A DNA stretch of 36,049 bases from Flavobacteriales bacterium (GTDB lineage: Bacteria; Bacteroidota; Bacteroidia; Flavobacteriales_D; Parvicellaceae): positions 1-36,049 of the forward strand of contig JAQWRG010000070.1 of assembly GCA_029243855.1 (NCBI GenBank). Reading direction: 5' to 3'. Every line of letters starts with the position of its first letter. Position 1 is the stretch's first letter. Below the pieces are notes generated by a model that was not told the DNA's origin, ran no database searches, and worked only from the letters and a program-made list of their open reading frames with translations. Positions 16,001 through 23,116 of this stretch are shown here, piece by piece. Position numbers and translations under genes: made by a program.

Positions 16001-16856
16001 AATCGCTATTCTGATAATTTTTTACTAAAAAGTTTCCATTTATATTAGAAAGTGAGTACAACCCATCCCCTTTGGTCCCTACCCAAATTTGATTTTTTGA
16101 TTCACAAAAAACAGATGATATTACTCTGTTTTCAATACTAGAACTCAAATTAATCACATGTGATTCACTTACTACATTTACCCCCTTATTTGAGGCTATA
16201 TATAAAAGTGAATCTTCATAAAGAAAAAGATCATTAATCGATTTATTAAGAATGTAATTGTTATAAGCGGGAGTTTTTATTTTTAGTTTATCAATTACAA
16301 TTGTATTTATTCCAGCATCTGCTGTCCCAATAATAAGTAATGAATCTTTCTGAATAAGTAAATCAGTAATTCTATTGGATACTAAGCCATCATCTTTAGT
16401 GAAATGTACTAATGAATTATCTTTGTGTCTATATCTTATAACTCCGCTCTCCTCTGTTCCAAACCATAAAAAACCATCTTTATCCTCAATAATTTTTTTT
16501 ATTCTAACTCCCTCATTCAGTAGTGTATTTTCTGGTCTTTGAAATTTATCTGTAAGAGGAAGTTTGAAATTTAATCCGCCATTTTGAGTCGTTACCCAAA
16601 GTATTCCTTTAGAATCCTCATATGCGTCTAAAACATAAGAGCTGGAAAGTGTATTTTCTTTCTTAATTTGATGTTTAAAATGTACAACTTCAGCACCATC
16701 GTATCTATTCAGTCCATCCTGGGTTCCAAACCACATAAATCCAAACTGGTCTTGTGTTATGGTGTTTATTGTACTCTGGCTTAACCCCTCTTTAATAGTA
16801 AGTTTTTTAAATCTAACATTAGGATTTTGAGAAGTAATCGCTACACTTATCAACAA
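13026..16856 (-). CDS. Two-component-regulator propeller sensor fused to adenylyl cyclase and HD domain
   Basis: At least 1276 residues. Order: secretion signal; repeated beta-propeller blades (DQFGFMWFGTQDGLNRY type, about 20-650); Y_Y_Y domain; a TM helix at about 778-800; a coiled coil; a class III nucleotidyl cyclase (about 860-1035); a C-terminal HD phosphohydrolase-like domain (about 1080-1260). The cyclase keeps both metal Asp (878, 922), Lys918 and Asp991, the adenine-selecting pair, and Asn998/Arg1002, so adenylyl cyclase is the best call. The HD part has His1107, His1139-Asp1140 (TYHDAGF) and a DADLDYLG Asp. No ATG exists at the 5' end. TTG 16856 would cut the signal peptide, while the frame upstream to 16883-16892 encodes KKIFCCSFLLISVAITSQ, so the real start may be a rare codon there. 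It is the last gene of the YfiR/PP2C cluster. Confidence 0.88.
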   Translation of the reverse strand: MLISVAITSQNPNVRFKKLTIKEGLSQSTINTITQDQFGFMWFGTQDGLNRYDGAEVVHFKHQIKKENTLSSSYVLDAYEDSKGILWVTTQNGGLNFKLPLTDKFQRPENTLLNEGVRIKKIIEDKDGFLWFGTEESGVIRYRHKDNSLVHFTKDDGLVSNRITDLLIQKDSLLIIGTADAGINTIVIDKLKIKTPAYNNYILNKSINDLFLYEDSLLYIASNKGVNVVSESHVINLSSSIENRVISSVFCESKNQIWVGTKGDGLYSLSNINGNFLVKNYQNSDYDLSSISSNIINQIVKDFSGNIWIGTQYGISYFDPLKQNFSLVSNSLDGKTEMSDNNIWAIFEQSPQQTWVGTRNGVSRIDFSTNTISNYSFISDNLLKEGSNDVWDIIIDDKNRIWTATNSGIYQLIVDKDFKSGVFKKLYPNIPELNQPTYDLVVDSKNRLWAAFKEGVGVINLSDFSYQLITHDENNSFSIPDADCRRIFVSSKGKYWLGFDGGGLCELNLTESTNEFKYKTITYTYNPEETSTISNNTVLTISEDDQNNLWLGTMGGGLNTFSPSTKEFKFYTEEDGLSNNTIYGIVIDNQGMIWMSTNVGISRFDPTIEKFKNFNEANGLQSNEFNNNAYCKSNAGKIYFGGINGFNVFNPDNIEINKTPPRIVLTEFKVLKSNTFQNLIKQDNPYSIDSVSLKSRQNNLSINFIGLHFTDPLSNKYKIHLEGLYDEPFEIKKLQPINYSNIPSGNYTFKIWASNNDGVWSEPKEVKIYISSPYWKTWEFIVSSSVAAFLIVWGIYILRVRTIKRQQRRLAFLVERRTKTITKQKDQIELQNKNIEKEKEKADKLLLNILPSETADELKNKGVATTRQYRKATVMFTDIKDFSKVAETMTPSLLVKSLDSLFREFDKIIEKHQIEKIKTMGDAYMAVGGLPLRDKENPINCVLAALEIQRYMADLKEQSIKRGEGFWELRIGIHTGDVIAGVIGSKRIAYDIWGSTVNIAQRMETSGETWKVNVSESTYEHIAPFFKFTNRGKIPTKNTGEIAMFFIDGIKPHLSERGKGITPNKKFREYIDLHLYSSINYKKAERHIMKILKEKLPPNLHYHSIKHTYDVVQAVERIAIMEGVLDEDIFVLKSAATYHDAGFVEEYDKNEPIGAKMAEDILPKYGYTPEQIEQVKQLIYATIIPHQPKNKLEKIICDADLDYLGRDDFYEISDSLRRELRDHGKINSDRLWDEIQVKFLTQHKYFTKSAIKMRAAKKEEHLQAIKVRLKENQYKD

Positions 16857-16909
16857 AAATGAGCAACAAAATATTTTTTTTAATGTTTCGATAGGAAATG
16901 ATTTAAGTG

Positions 16910-18736
16910 TTAAACTTTAACTCCCATCACTAAAATATCATCAATTTGATCAAGTGATCCTCTCCATGCTTCTATTTTTTGATCAAGAAGAACTTTTTGA
17001 GTTTCCATAGGCTCATGACTTATAGCTAAAAGAGTTTCCTTAAATTGTCTGTACATGAATTTTTTACCTTTTAACCCTCCAAATTGATCGGCATAACCAT
17101 CAGAAAAAAGATAAATTACATCTCCTTTTTTTACGTCTAACGTAAATGTTTGATAATTTTTTGTTCCTGGATCAAAAGAACCAATGGCAAATTTATCAGT
17201 TTTAAAAATTTGAAGCTCGTTATCTCTAATAAGGTAAAGTGGGTTATAGGCACCTGAAAATTGAATTTTATTCTTCTTTCTATTCAGTGAACATATAGAT
17301 ATATCCATTCCGTCTCTAATGGCATTTTCATCTCCTGTTTTGTTAAGTGATTCACTTGCATATTTATTTAAGTCATCTAAAATGGGGCCCGTCTGAGCTA
17401 AACTATGTTCTGTTACTGCAGACTTCAATCCGTTAGCCCCAACCAAACTCATAAATGCTCCAGGGACTCCATGTCCAGTGCAATCAACAGAAGCAAAAAT
17501 CATTTCATCTTTAATGTTATGCACCCAATAAAAATCACCTGATACAATGTCTTTTGGCTTAAATAAAACGAAAGATGATGGGAATAATTTCTTTATATAT
17601 CTATCTGGTGGCAGAATAGAATCTTGTAATCTTTTTGCATATCTAATGCTATCGGTTACATCTGTATACAATTCTTCTAATTTTGATTTTTGATTATCAA
17701 TTTCATCTTTTTGCCTAACAACTTCTTCTGTTCTTTCTTTCACTTTTTGTTCAAGAATTCTTTCCGTTTCGGCTAGTTCGTCCTTCATTTTTAGAAGAGC
17801 ATGCCCCAAAACATCGTCATCACTTAAAGGTTGATAAGGATATTTAAAATTACTTTGCCCAACTTCATGAGCAAACTGAGTAGTTTCTTTAAGTCCTTTA
17901 ACCAATGTGTTCATTGCTACAGACATTTCCCCAATTTCATCATTACTTGGCTCAATCTCATGAGAGGGGAAAACACCACTTCCAAGATTTATTAAAATTC
18001 TTTTTAATCGCTGAACTGGTTTTGTAATACTTAAAGTGGTGAAAAAGGCAATGATAAAGGTACCTATAAGCAATATAATTCCTACAAAGAAAATAGCCTT
18101 TGAAAGTCTTGAAAACTTATAATTTGTTGATTTAAATGACTGGTTACTGTCTTTTTGCTGTTTCTTTGCAATGTTTGATCTAATTTCAATTAAATCATCA
18201 ATTTGACTAGATACATCTTGAAGAAGGGGCATGACTTCTAGCTCTAATGCAGACTTAGATATGAAAGTTGCTGTTGGATCATCGTAACTTTCAAAATCAA
18301 CCAATTGTTCTCGAATTGAAAAATTATACATATCAATCAAGTCAAAAATACTGTTACTAATAAGGTCGTAGGTTGTTTTTCCAATTTGGGTAGACGACCA
18401 TTTATCTGAAAGCGTATCTAATATGCGTAAATCATTTATTAGCGTTTCATCTAATAAAACACTTGCCTTTATTTTATACTGCTCATCAGATCTTGATTGA
18501 TCGTTGCACCATTTTTGCATGTAATTGTGCGTTTCAGATAAGTTGTCTTTTAGGTGATTAATTTCAAAAAGAGAAGGTTGGTCAACAGTCAAAAACTTAT
18601 CATTAGACTCTATACTTCTTTCTAACGTTTGCTTAGCATTTGAAACCACGGAATAGGTTACGCTAAATACAATAAGAAGCAATAGGACAACTATACCAAA
18701 ACCAAAACCTATTTTTGTTCCAACGTTAAATCTCAA
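16910..18736 (-). CDS. Membrane HAMP-domain PP2C (SpoIIE-type) serine phosphatase
   Basis: 608 residues. TM1 is at about 10-32, then a periplasmic helical region of about 180 residues, TM2 at about 214-237, a HAMP domain (ITKPVQRLKRIL onward), a long coiled coil (about 310-365), and a SpoIIE/PP2C phosphatase domain (about 380-608). The phosphatase metal-binding motifs are SGDFYW, VDCTGHGVPGAFMS and LFSDGYADQFGG. Such enzymes remove phosphate from Ser/Thr of regulatory proteins, often anti-sigma-factor antagonists; no such partner is encoded nearby. The start is TTG 18736: the frame has a stop only nine bases upstream and no ATG, and the N-terminus fits. It lies 6 bases after the TPR gene and just before the cyclase, so it is probably co-transcribed with both. 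Confidence 0.9.
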   Translation of the reverse strand: MRFNVGTKIGFGFGIVVLLLLIVFSVTYSVVSNAKQTLERSIESNDKFLTVDQPSLFEINHLKDNLSETHNYMQKWCNDQSRSDEQYKIKASVLLDETLINDLRILDTLSDKWSSTQIGKTTYDLISNSIFDLIDMYNFSIREQLVDFESYDDPTATFISKSALELEVMPLLQDVSSQIDDLIEIRSNIAKKQQKDSNQSFKSTNYKFSRLSKAIFFVGIILLIGTFIIAFFTTLSITKPVQRLKRILINLGSGVFPSHEIEPSNDEIGEMSVAMNTLVKGLKETTQFAHEVGQSNFKYPYQPLSDDDVLGHALLKMKDELAETERILEQKVKERTEEVVRQKDEIDNQKSKLEELYTDVTDSIRYAKRLQDSILPPDRYIKKLFPSSFVLFKPKDIVSGDFYWVHNIKDEMIFASVDCTGHGVPGAFMSLVGANGLKSAVTEHSLAQTGPILDDLNKYASESLNKTGDENAIRDGMDISICSLNRKKNKIQFSGAYNPLYLIRDNELQIFKTDKFAIGSFDPGTKNYQTFTLDVKKGDVIYLFSDGYADQFGGLKGKKFMYRQFKETLLAISHEPMETQKVLLDQKIEAWRGSLDQIDDILVMGVKV

Positions 18737-18742
18737 TGTTGT

Positions 18743-19663
18743 TTAATTTTTTTGAATTTGTGTTTCAGCATTTAATTTCTTTAAAATGTTGGCATACTTA
18801 ACATAGTTTTCCATTTCATTTAAACTGTAATATACCGCAACTATACCTTGAATTATTGACTTGTCATTAGGCTTAACTTTATAAGCTCTTTTAAGAAATG
18901 GTAAAGAAGTTGAAAAATACTCAATGGCTAGTTCTTCCATCATGATAACTTTTTCTAGTTCAGCATCGTCAGCAAGTTCTTCTAAAATCAAATCAACTCC
19001 AAGATTGTGATAAATTATACCCGTATTATAATTTGCACTATAATTTACTGAATCAATAACTAAGGTGTTTTTGTAACATGCTAGGGCCTTATCTAAATAT
19101 TCTTTTCTATGGTCTTTTTTATTGCTGTACTTCATTCTGTAAATTGAAGCCATGGCGTTGTTAAAATCAATGTCTTTTTTATCGAAATTATAATTGGGGT
19201 GAATAAACCTTTTTAATGACTTATACATGTTGAAGTATATTTCAGATTCTTTGTAGTGTATGGTATCTACATACAAAACAGCATCGTTATAATAGCTATT
19301 TGAAAGATAATCAAGAACTTTAATGTTATTATCAATGTATTGTTCTTTTTCATCTAGTGCTAAAGATTTTTTAAACGACTCTATTGAAATAGTCCTTGCT
19401 TTCGATATTGGAGACCTATTGTCAACATACTTAAAAATATCAAAGTGAATGAACCCACTTAAGTACCAATAATATGGGTTTTCTTTTTGATTTGGACATG
19501 CTGATAAAACACTATCCAACATAACTTTAGCCTTGTTATAATCTTTTTCTTTATAATACTTATTCAACAGTACTTTTTCAGGACAATTTTCAAATTGTCC
19601 ATGAACACTATTGAATAGTGAACAAATGAATGCTAAAAGTGCTATTTTAAGTATTCTTATCAT
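18743..19663 (-). CDS. Secreted TPR-like protein of the YfiR/PP2C operon
   Basis: 306 residues with a signal peptide (MIRILKIALLAFICSLFNSVHGQ). The rest is helical, with TPR-like units: KYYKEKDYNKAKVMLDSVLS near 35, ALDEKEQYIDNNIKVLDYLS near 100, and KALACYKNTLVIDSVNYSANYNTGIIYHNLG near 190. It is probably a periplasmic protein-binding subunit. Its ATG overlaps the end of the YfiR-like gene (ATGA), and its stop lies 6 bases before the phosphatase gene, so the three are almost certainly translated from one message. It may link the YfiR-like protein to the periplasmic part of the phosphatase or cyclase (inference). Confidence 0.82.
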   Translation of the reverse strand: MIRILKIALLAFICSLFNSVHGQFENCPEKVLLNKYYKEKDYNKAKVMLDSVLSACPNQKENPYYWYLSGFIHFDIFKYVDNRSPISKARTISIESFKKSLALDEKEQYIDNNIKVLDYLSNSYYNDAVLYVDTIHYKESEIYFNMYKSLKRFIHPNYNFDKKDIDFNNAMASIYRMKYSNKKDHRKEYLDKALACYKNTLVIDSVNYSANYNTGIIYHNLGVDLILEELADDAELEKVIMMEELAIEYFSTSLPFLKRAYKVKPNDKSIIQGIVAVYYSLNEMENYVKYANILKKLNAETQIQKN

Positions 19664-20187
19664 ATAATTTTGTATGCCAATTTTGTTAAATTTTGACCTA
19701 CTTTAAGGTGGTGTTGTTCTGCTTTAGTTTTATTCAATTCATACTTTAATTTACTGTCTTTAAAGATAAAGTTAATAATTGCTCCTGATGAAGCCAAATT
19801 TGAGCTTTCGGAAACCATTAAAGTTTGCTCGTCAACGTTCTTATTTATTTGATTAATGGCCCCATTTTTTGATGCGCTAATAAATAAAATATGGCAATTT
19901 TTTAACTCAGACAAATTAGAACAATACTTAACCTTAATGGTTTGACTTCCAATTAATTTATTGGTGTAAGAATTACTAAACTGTTTATAAACGTTTTCAT
20001 CTCCATAAACGCCTATAATTAAATCTCCCTTTGAAAATTCTTCCGGCCATACTACGCCTCTTGCAAATTGATACATGTAAATTCCTTTAAGTTTTATCTT
20101 AGCAGCAGAGGCGTCTCCCATTTGTCCAAATCCGGAAAATGTAAAAGCAGTTATAAAAACTAATGCTATAATAAATTTACTTTTCAA
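19660..20187 (-). CDS. YfiR-like periplasmic protein (DUF4154)
   Basis: 175 residues. Signal peptide KSKFIIALVFITAFTFSGFGQ, then a YfiR/DUF4154 domain: KGIYMYQFARGVVWPEEF, DLIIGVYGDENVYKQ, GSQTIKVKYCSNLSELKNCHILFISASK, LMVSESSNLASSGAIINF, and a C-terminal HHLKVGQNLTKLAYKII. In Pseudomonas, YfiR sits in the periplasm and represses the membrane cyclase YfiN (TM-PAS-TM-HAMP-GGDEF) in response to envelope redox stress. Here its neighbour is a TM-TM-HAMP protein with a PP2C output. The start is TTG 20187; there is no ATG in a suitable place. Its stop overlaps the TPR gene start. Confidence 0.83.
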   Translation of the reverse strand: MKSKFIIALVFITAFTFSGFGQMGDASAAKIKLKGIYMYQFARGVVWPEEFSKGDLIIGVYGDENVYKQFSNSYTNKLIGSQTIKVKYCSNLSELKNCHILFISASKNGAINQINKNVDEQTLMVSESSNLASSGAIINFIFKDSKLKYELNKTKAEQHHLKVGQNLTKLAYKII

Positions 20188-20252
20188 TTTTACTTTTAAT
20201 ATAGTTGAATAGTTACGAAAATAGCAAACTAATTACAATAACCGTGCCTATG

Positions 20253-20678
20253 TTAACCATATTTATATTGAAACTTAAAATGTTTCTCCCTGCTTTTTTG
20301 AGCCATTTTCTTAACCTTTGCTTTATCGTACTTATCTCTTATCGCTCTTTTTCGTTGTGAATAACTGAAAGAATCTTTATCAACTCCTGTAGGTCTATAA
20401 CTAGATTTATTTCCAGAAATAAAAGGGTCTTCGCCTAGCCCAACTGTTCCTTTGGGAAACCTCAAAGAATCAAATGGATTTTTATGCTTAATCACATAAT
20501 TATTTGTTTTGTTTCCAATGGAAAACAAACCCTTATTGTTGTTTTTTTTTACCCTGTGCGATCTTTTTTTTGATGTAAAAGGGTCTCTATATTGTCCGTG
20601 AACGGCTGAATAACTAAATAGCATTAGAAATAAAACCGTCAAAACATTAAAAATGTATTTGACTTTTATAGATTTCAT
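20253..20678 (-). CDS. Small secreted basic protein, function unknown
   Basis: 141 residues with a signal peptide (KVKYIFNVLTVLFLMLFSYSAVHGQ). The mature part is very basic (about a quarter Lys/Arg) and low in complexity. It carries spaced acidic/aromatic motifs that look like a degenerate repeat: RDPFTSKK, KNPFDSLR, EDPFISGN, KDSFSYSQ. It ends in a KKMAQKSREKHFKFQYKYG tail. I do not recognise the family. It begins 8 bases after the ferritin stop and lies 65 bases before the YfiR-like gene, all on one strand, so it may be the link between ferritin and the signalling operon. Confidence 0.65.
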   Translation of the reverse strand: MKSIKVKYIFNVLTVLFLMLFSYSAVHGQYRDPFTSKKRSHRVKKNNNKGLFSIGNKTNNYVIKHKNPFDSLRFPKGTVGLGEDPFISGNKSSYRPTGVDKDSFSYSQRKRAIRDKYDKAKVKKMAQKSREKHFKFQYKYG

Positions 20679-20686
20679 AAAATATA

Positions 20687-21190
20687 TTACCCCCCTGTGG
20701 AAGCAGAAATATCTTTTAAATCTCTATCAAAAAGATACAACCCTCCCTTATCTTCACCTATCATGTTTAATTTATCAATAGTTGTTCGAGCTAGAGCTTC
20801 CTCTTCCAATTGCTCAGCCACATACCATTGCATGAAATTATGAGTTGTAAAGTCTTTTTCATCTAAACAAAGGCCAACAATATTATTAATACTTTCTGTA
20901 ACATTTATTTCATGTTCTAAAAGACATTCAAAAACATGAGTAATAGAATCAAATGTAGTTGGTGGTTTTATTAACGCTGGGATTACTGCTGTACCACCTC
21001 TTTCGTTGATGAATTTAATCAATTTAAGCATGTGCATTCTTTCTTCATCACTATGTTGATATAAAAAAGATGATGTTCCATTGAGACCTTGCGATTCAGT
21101 CCAAGAAGCCATTGATAAATAGAACTGAGAAGACGAGGCTTCTAATTCAATTTGCTTGTTAAGCGCTTTTTCAATAATTGATTTTAACAT
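20687..21190 (-). CDS. ftnA: Bacterial non-heme ferritin
   Basis: 167 residues from ATG 21190; an in-frame TTG at 21205 would add five residues. With the ATG start the ferroxidase ligands fall at the same numbers as in E. coli FtnA: Glu17, Glu50, His53, Glu94, Gln127, with Glu129/Glu130 nearby. This supports both the start and the activity. It oxidises Fe(II) and stores iron in a 24-subunit cytosolic shell, lowering oxidative damage. It is the first gene of the minus-strand run leading into the YfiR/PP2C/cyclase genes. It is divergent from the ABC transporter gene; the shared spacer is 73 bases. Confidence 0.95.
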   Translation of the reverse strand: MLKSIIEKALNKQIELEASSSQFYLSMASWTESQGLNGTSSFLYQHSDEERMHMLKLIKFINERGGTAVIPALIKPPTTFDSITHVFECLLEHEINVTESINNIVGLCLDEKDFTTHNFMQWYVAEQLEEEALARTTIDKLNMIGEDKGGLYLFDRDLKDISASTGG

Positions 21191-21202
21191 TGGTTTTTTT
21201 TT

Positions 21203-21210
21203 CAAATGTA
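21203..21210 (-). promoter_or_regulatory. Perfect -7 element TACATTTG upstream of ferritin
   Basis: Reading the minus strand, TACATTTG is an exact TAnnTTTG match ending 12 bases before the ferritin ATG, so the leader would be very short. No matching -33 TTG is seen at the usual spacing. It would drive ferritin and perhaps the signalling genes behind it. Confidence 0.35.
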
Positions 21211-21263
21211 ATTGTTTTCTGTAAGTTTATGAAAAATGTACATCAATTTAAAAGGTTAAAATC

Positions 21264-23096
21264 TTGAGTGAAAACATACTAGAAATAAAAAATCTTAAGA
21301 TTCAGCATAAAGATCATTCGAGTCCAATAGTGAAAAAACTGTCTCTTACTGTGGCTAGAGGGGAAATAATTGGCCTAGTTGGAGAATCAGGTGCAGGAAA
21401 ATCTGTTTCTGTATTGTCAATATTGAATCTACTTAATAAAAGCAGTGACTTTATAAAAAAAGGCGAGATTAATTTATTGGCTAATTCTGCTCATATAAAC
21501 TTATTAAAGGCAGAAAAACAAATCATTCAGAAGATAAGGGCAGAAAAAATCGGAATGATTTTTCAAGAACCCATGTCTGCTCTAAACCCAATTGTAACCT
21601 GCGGAGAGCAGGTTTTAGAATCTATAATAAATCAAAAAATAAACAACTACAACAAAATTAAATCCTATGTGTTTGTTCAATTCTGTAACTGCTTTTTAAG
21701 ATTTTTAAAAACAATCTCTTTTTCAATTTTAAAAATTCCATACATAAAAACAACCATTCATCAAGAAGCAAAAAATGAAACACTTTATTGGTTTGATAAA
21801 CTCAAAATCAAAAATCAAAAAAAAATTTACAATAGCTATCCTCATGAAATTTCTGGCGGTCAAAAACAACGTGTTTTAATTGCAATGGCTCTTTCAAAAG
21901 AGCCAGAATTACTATTGGCAGATGAACCAACAACAGCACTTGACACCTTTACTCAAAATGCTATTATCCAAGATTTAAAAGACTTACAGAAAGAAAATAA
22001 CCTTGGTATTTTATTTGTTTCTCATGACTTAGAACTGATGTCGAAATTTACAGACAAAGTTTATGTAATGCAAAACGGAAGTATTGTAGAACAAGGCTTA
22101 ACTCATAATGTTTTCAACCACCCAAAGCACCCGTACACTAGAGACTTGGTTGCTAGCAAACCTCCAATAGGTTGTAAATTAAGAGAGTTACCTACCAGAA
22201 AACATTTTATGGGAATTGATGAAGAAGGTTATTTAGGTGATGTTAATCTATCTGTTGATGAAATATCAAAAAAACTATTAGTGCCTTCAAAAGAGGCCAT
22301 TGAAAAATCCAATGCCTTAATTAATCAATCTCCCATTCTTAAAATCAAACAAGTTTCTAAGGTTTATAAAAGCAAAGGTGATGCCCAAAACTTTTCAGCA
22401 TTAAAAAACGTGAGCTTTAATGTTTTTCCAAATGAAACCTTAGGAATAATTGGCGAATCTGGAAGCGGAAAAACTACTATTGGTAAATTGGTTTTAAACC
22501 TAATCCCAATTTCAAGTGGTGAAATAAAGTATAAAAATCAAGATATTTTCAGTTTAAAAAGTAAAGATTTAAAACACATAAGAAAAGACATACAAATTGT
22601 GTTCCAAGACCCTTACAGCTCATTGAATCCCAAACAAAAAATTTTTGCTGCGCTATTGGAGCCTTTAAAAGTTCATGGCACTTTAAGTGATTGGGAACAA
22701 AGACAAAAGATTTTATACTTAATTAAACAAGTGGGGTTAAGGGCAACAATCCTTGAGAAATACCCTAGTGAACTTTCTGGAGGTCAAAGACAAAGAATTT
22801 GCATTGCTAGAGCATTGGCCGTTGATCCTAAAATTATTGTTTTTGATGAATCTGTTTCCGCATTAGATGTATCTATTCAGGCCGATGTGCTAAATCTGTT
22901 AAACAAAATTAAAAAAGAAAATAAACTCACATACATATTTATATCACATGATTTATCTGTGATTAGATTCATGAGCGACAGAGTACTAGTAATGAAATCT
23001 GGAGAAATTGTAGAAATTGGACCCTCTGAAGAAATATTCAACCACCCCAAGTCTGACTATACAAATGAATTGTTCTCTCTTGTATTAGATTCATAA
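21264..23096 (+). CDS. Peptide-type ABC transporter ATPase with two fused nucleotide-binding domains
   Basis: 610 residues starting at TTG 21264 (SENILEIKNLKIQH is the normal family start; there is no ATG in frame nearby). It is a DppD-DppF fusion similar to YejF/GsiA. NBD1: Walker A GESGAGKS (40-47), ISGGQKQR signature, LLADEPT Walker B. NBD2: GESGSGKT, LSGGQRQR, and VFDES, where Ser replaces the usual Pro after the catalytic Glu. NBD1 carries an unusual insert of about 45 residues (about 122-168, partly hydrophobic) between the Q-loop and signature. No permease or binding protein lies in the window, so membrane partners must be elsewhere. A TonB-dependent receptor follows after 20 bases. 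Confidence 0.9.
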   Translation: MSENILEIKNLKIQHKDHSSPIVKKLSLTVARGEIIGLVGESGAGKSVSVLSILNLLNKSSDFIKKGEINLLANSAHINLLKAEKQIIQKIRAEKIGMIFQEPMSALNPIVTCGEQVLESIINQKINNYNKIKSYVFVQFCNCFLRFLKTISFSILKIPYIKTTIHQEAKNETLYWFDKLKIKNQKKIYNSYPHEISGGQKQRVLIAMALSKEPELLLADEPTTALDTFTQNAIIQDLKDLQKENNLGILFVSHDLELMSKFTDKVYVMQNGSIVEQGLTHNVFNHPKHPYTRDLVASKPPIGCKLRELPTRKHFMGIDEEGYLGDVNLSVDEISKKLLVPSKEAIEKSNALINQSPILKIKQVSKVYKSKGDAQNFSALKNVSFNVFPNETLGIIGESGSGKTTIGKLVLNLIPISSGEIKYKNQDIFSLKSKDLKHIRKDIQIVFQDPYSSLNPKQKIFAALLEPLKVHGTLSDWEQRQKILYLIKQVGLRATILEKYPSELSGGQRQRICIARALAVDPKIIVFDESVSALDVSIQADVLNLLNKIKKENKLTYIFISHDLSVIRFMSDRVLVMKSGEIVEIGPSEEIFNHPKSDYTNELFSLVLDS

Positions 23097-23116
23097 AAAA
23101 ATGATATTTTAGAGTC

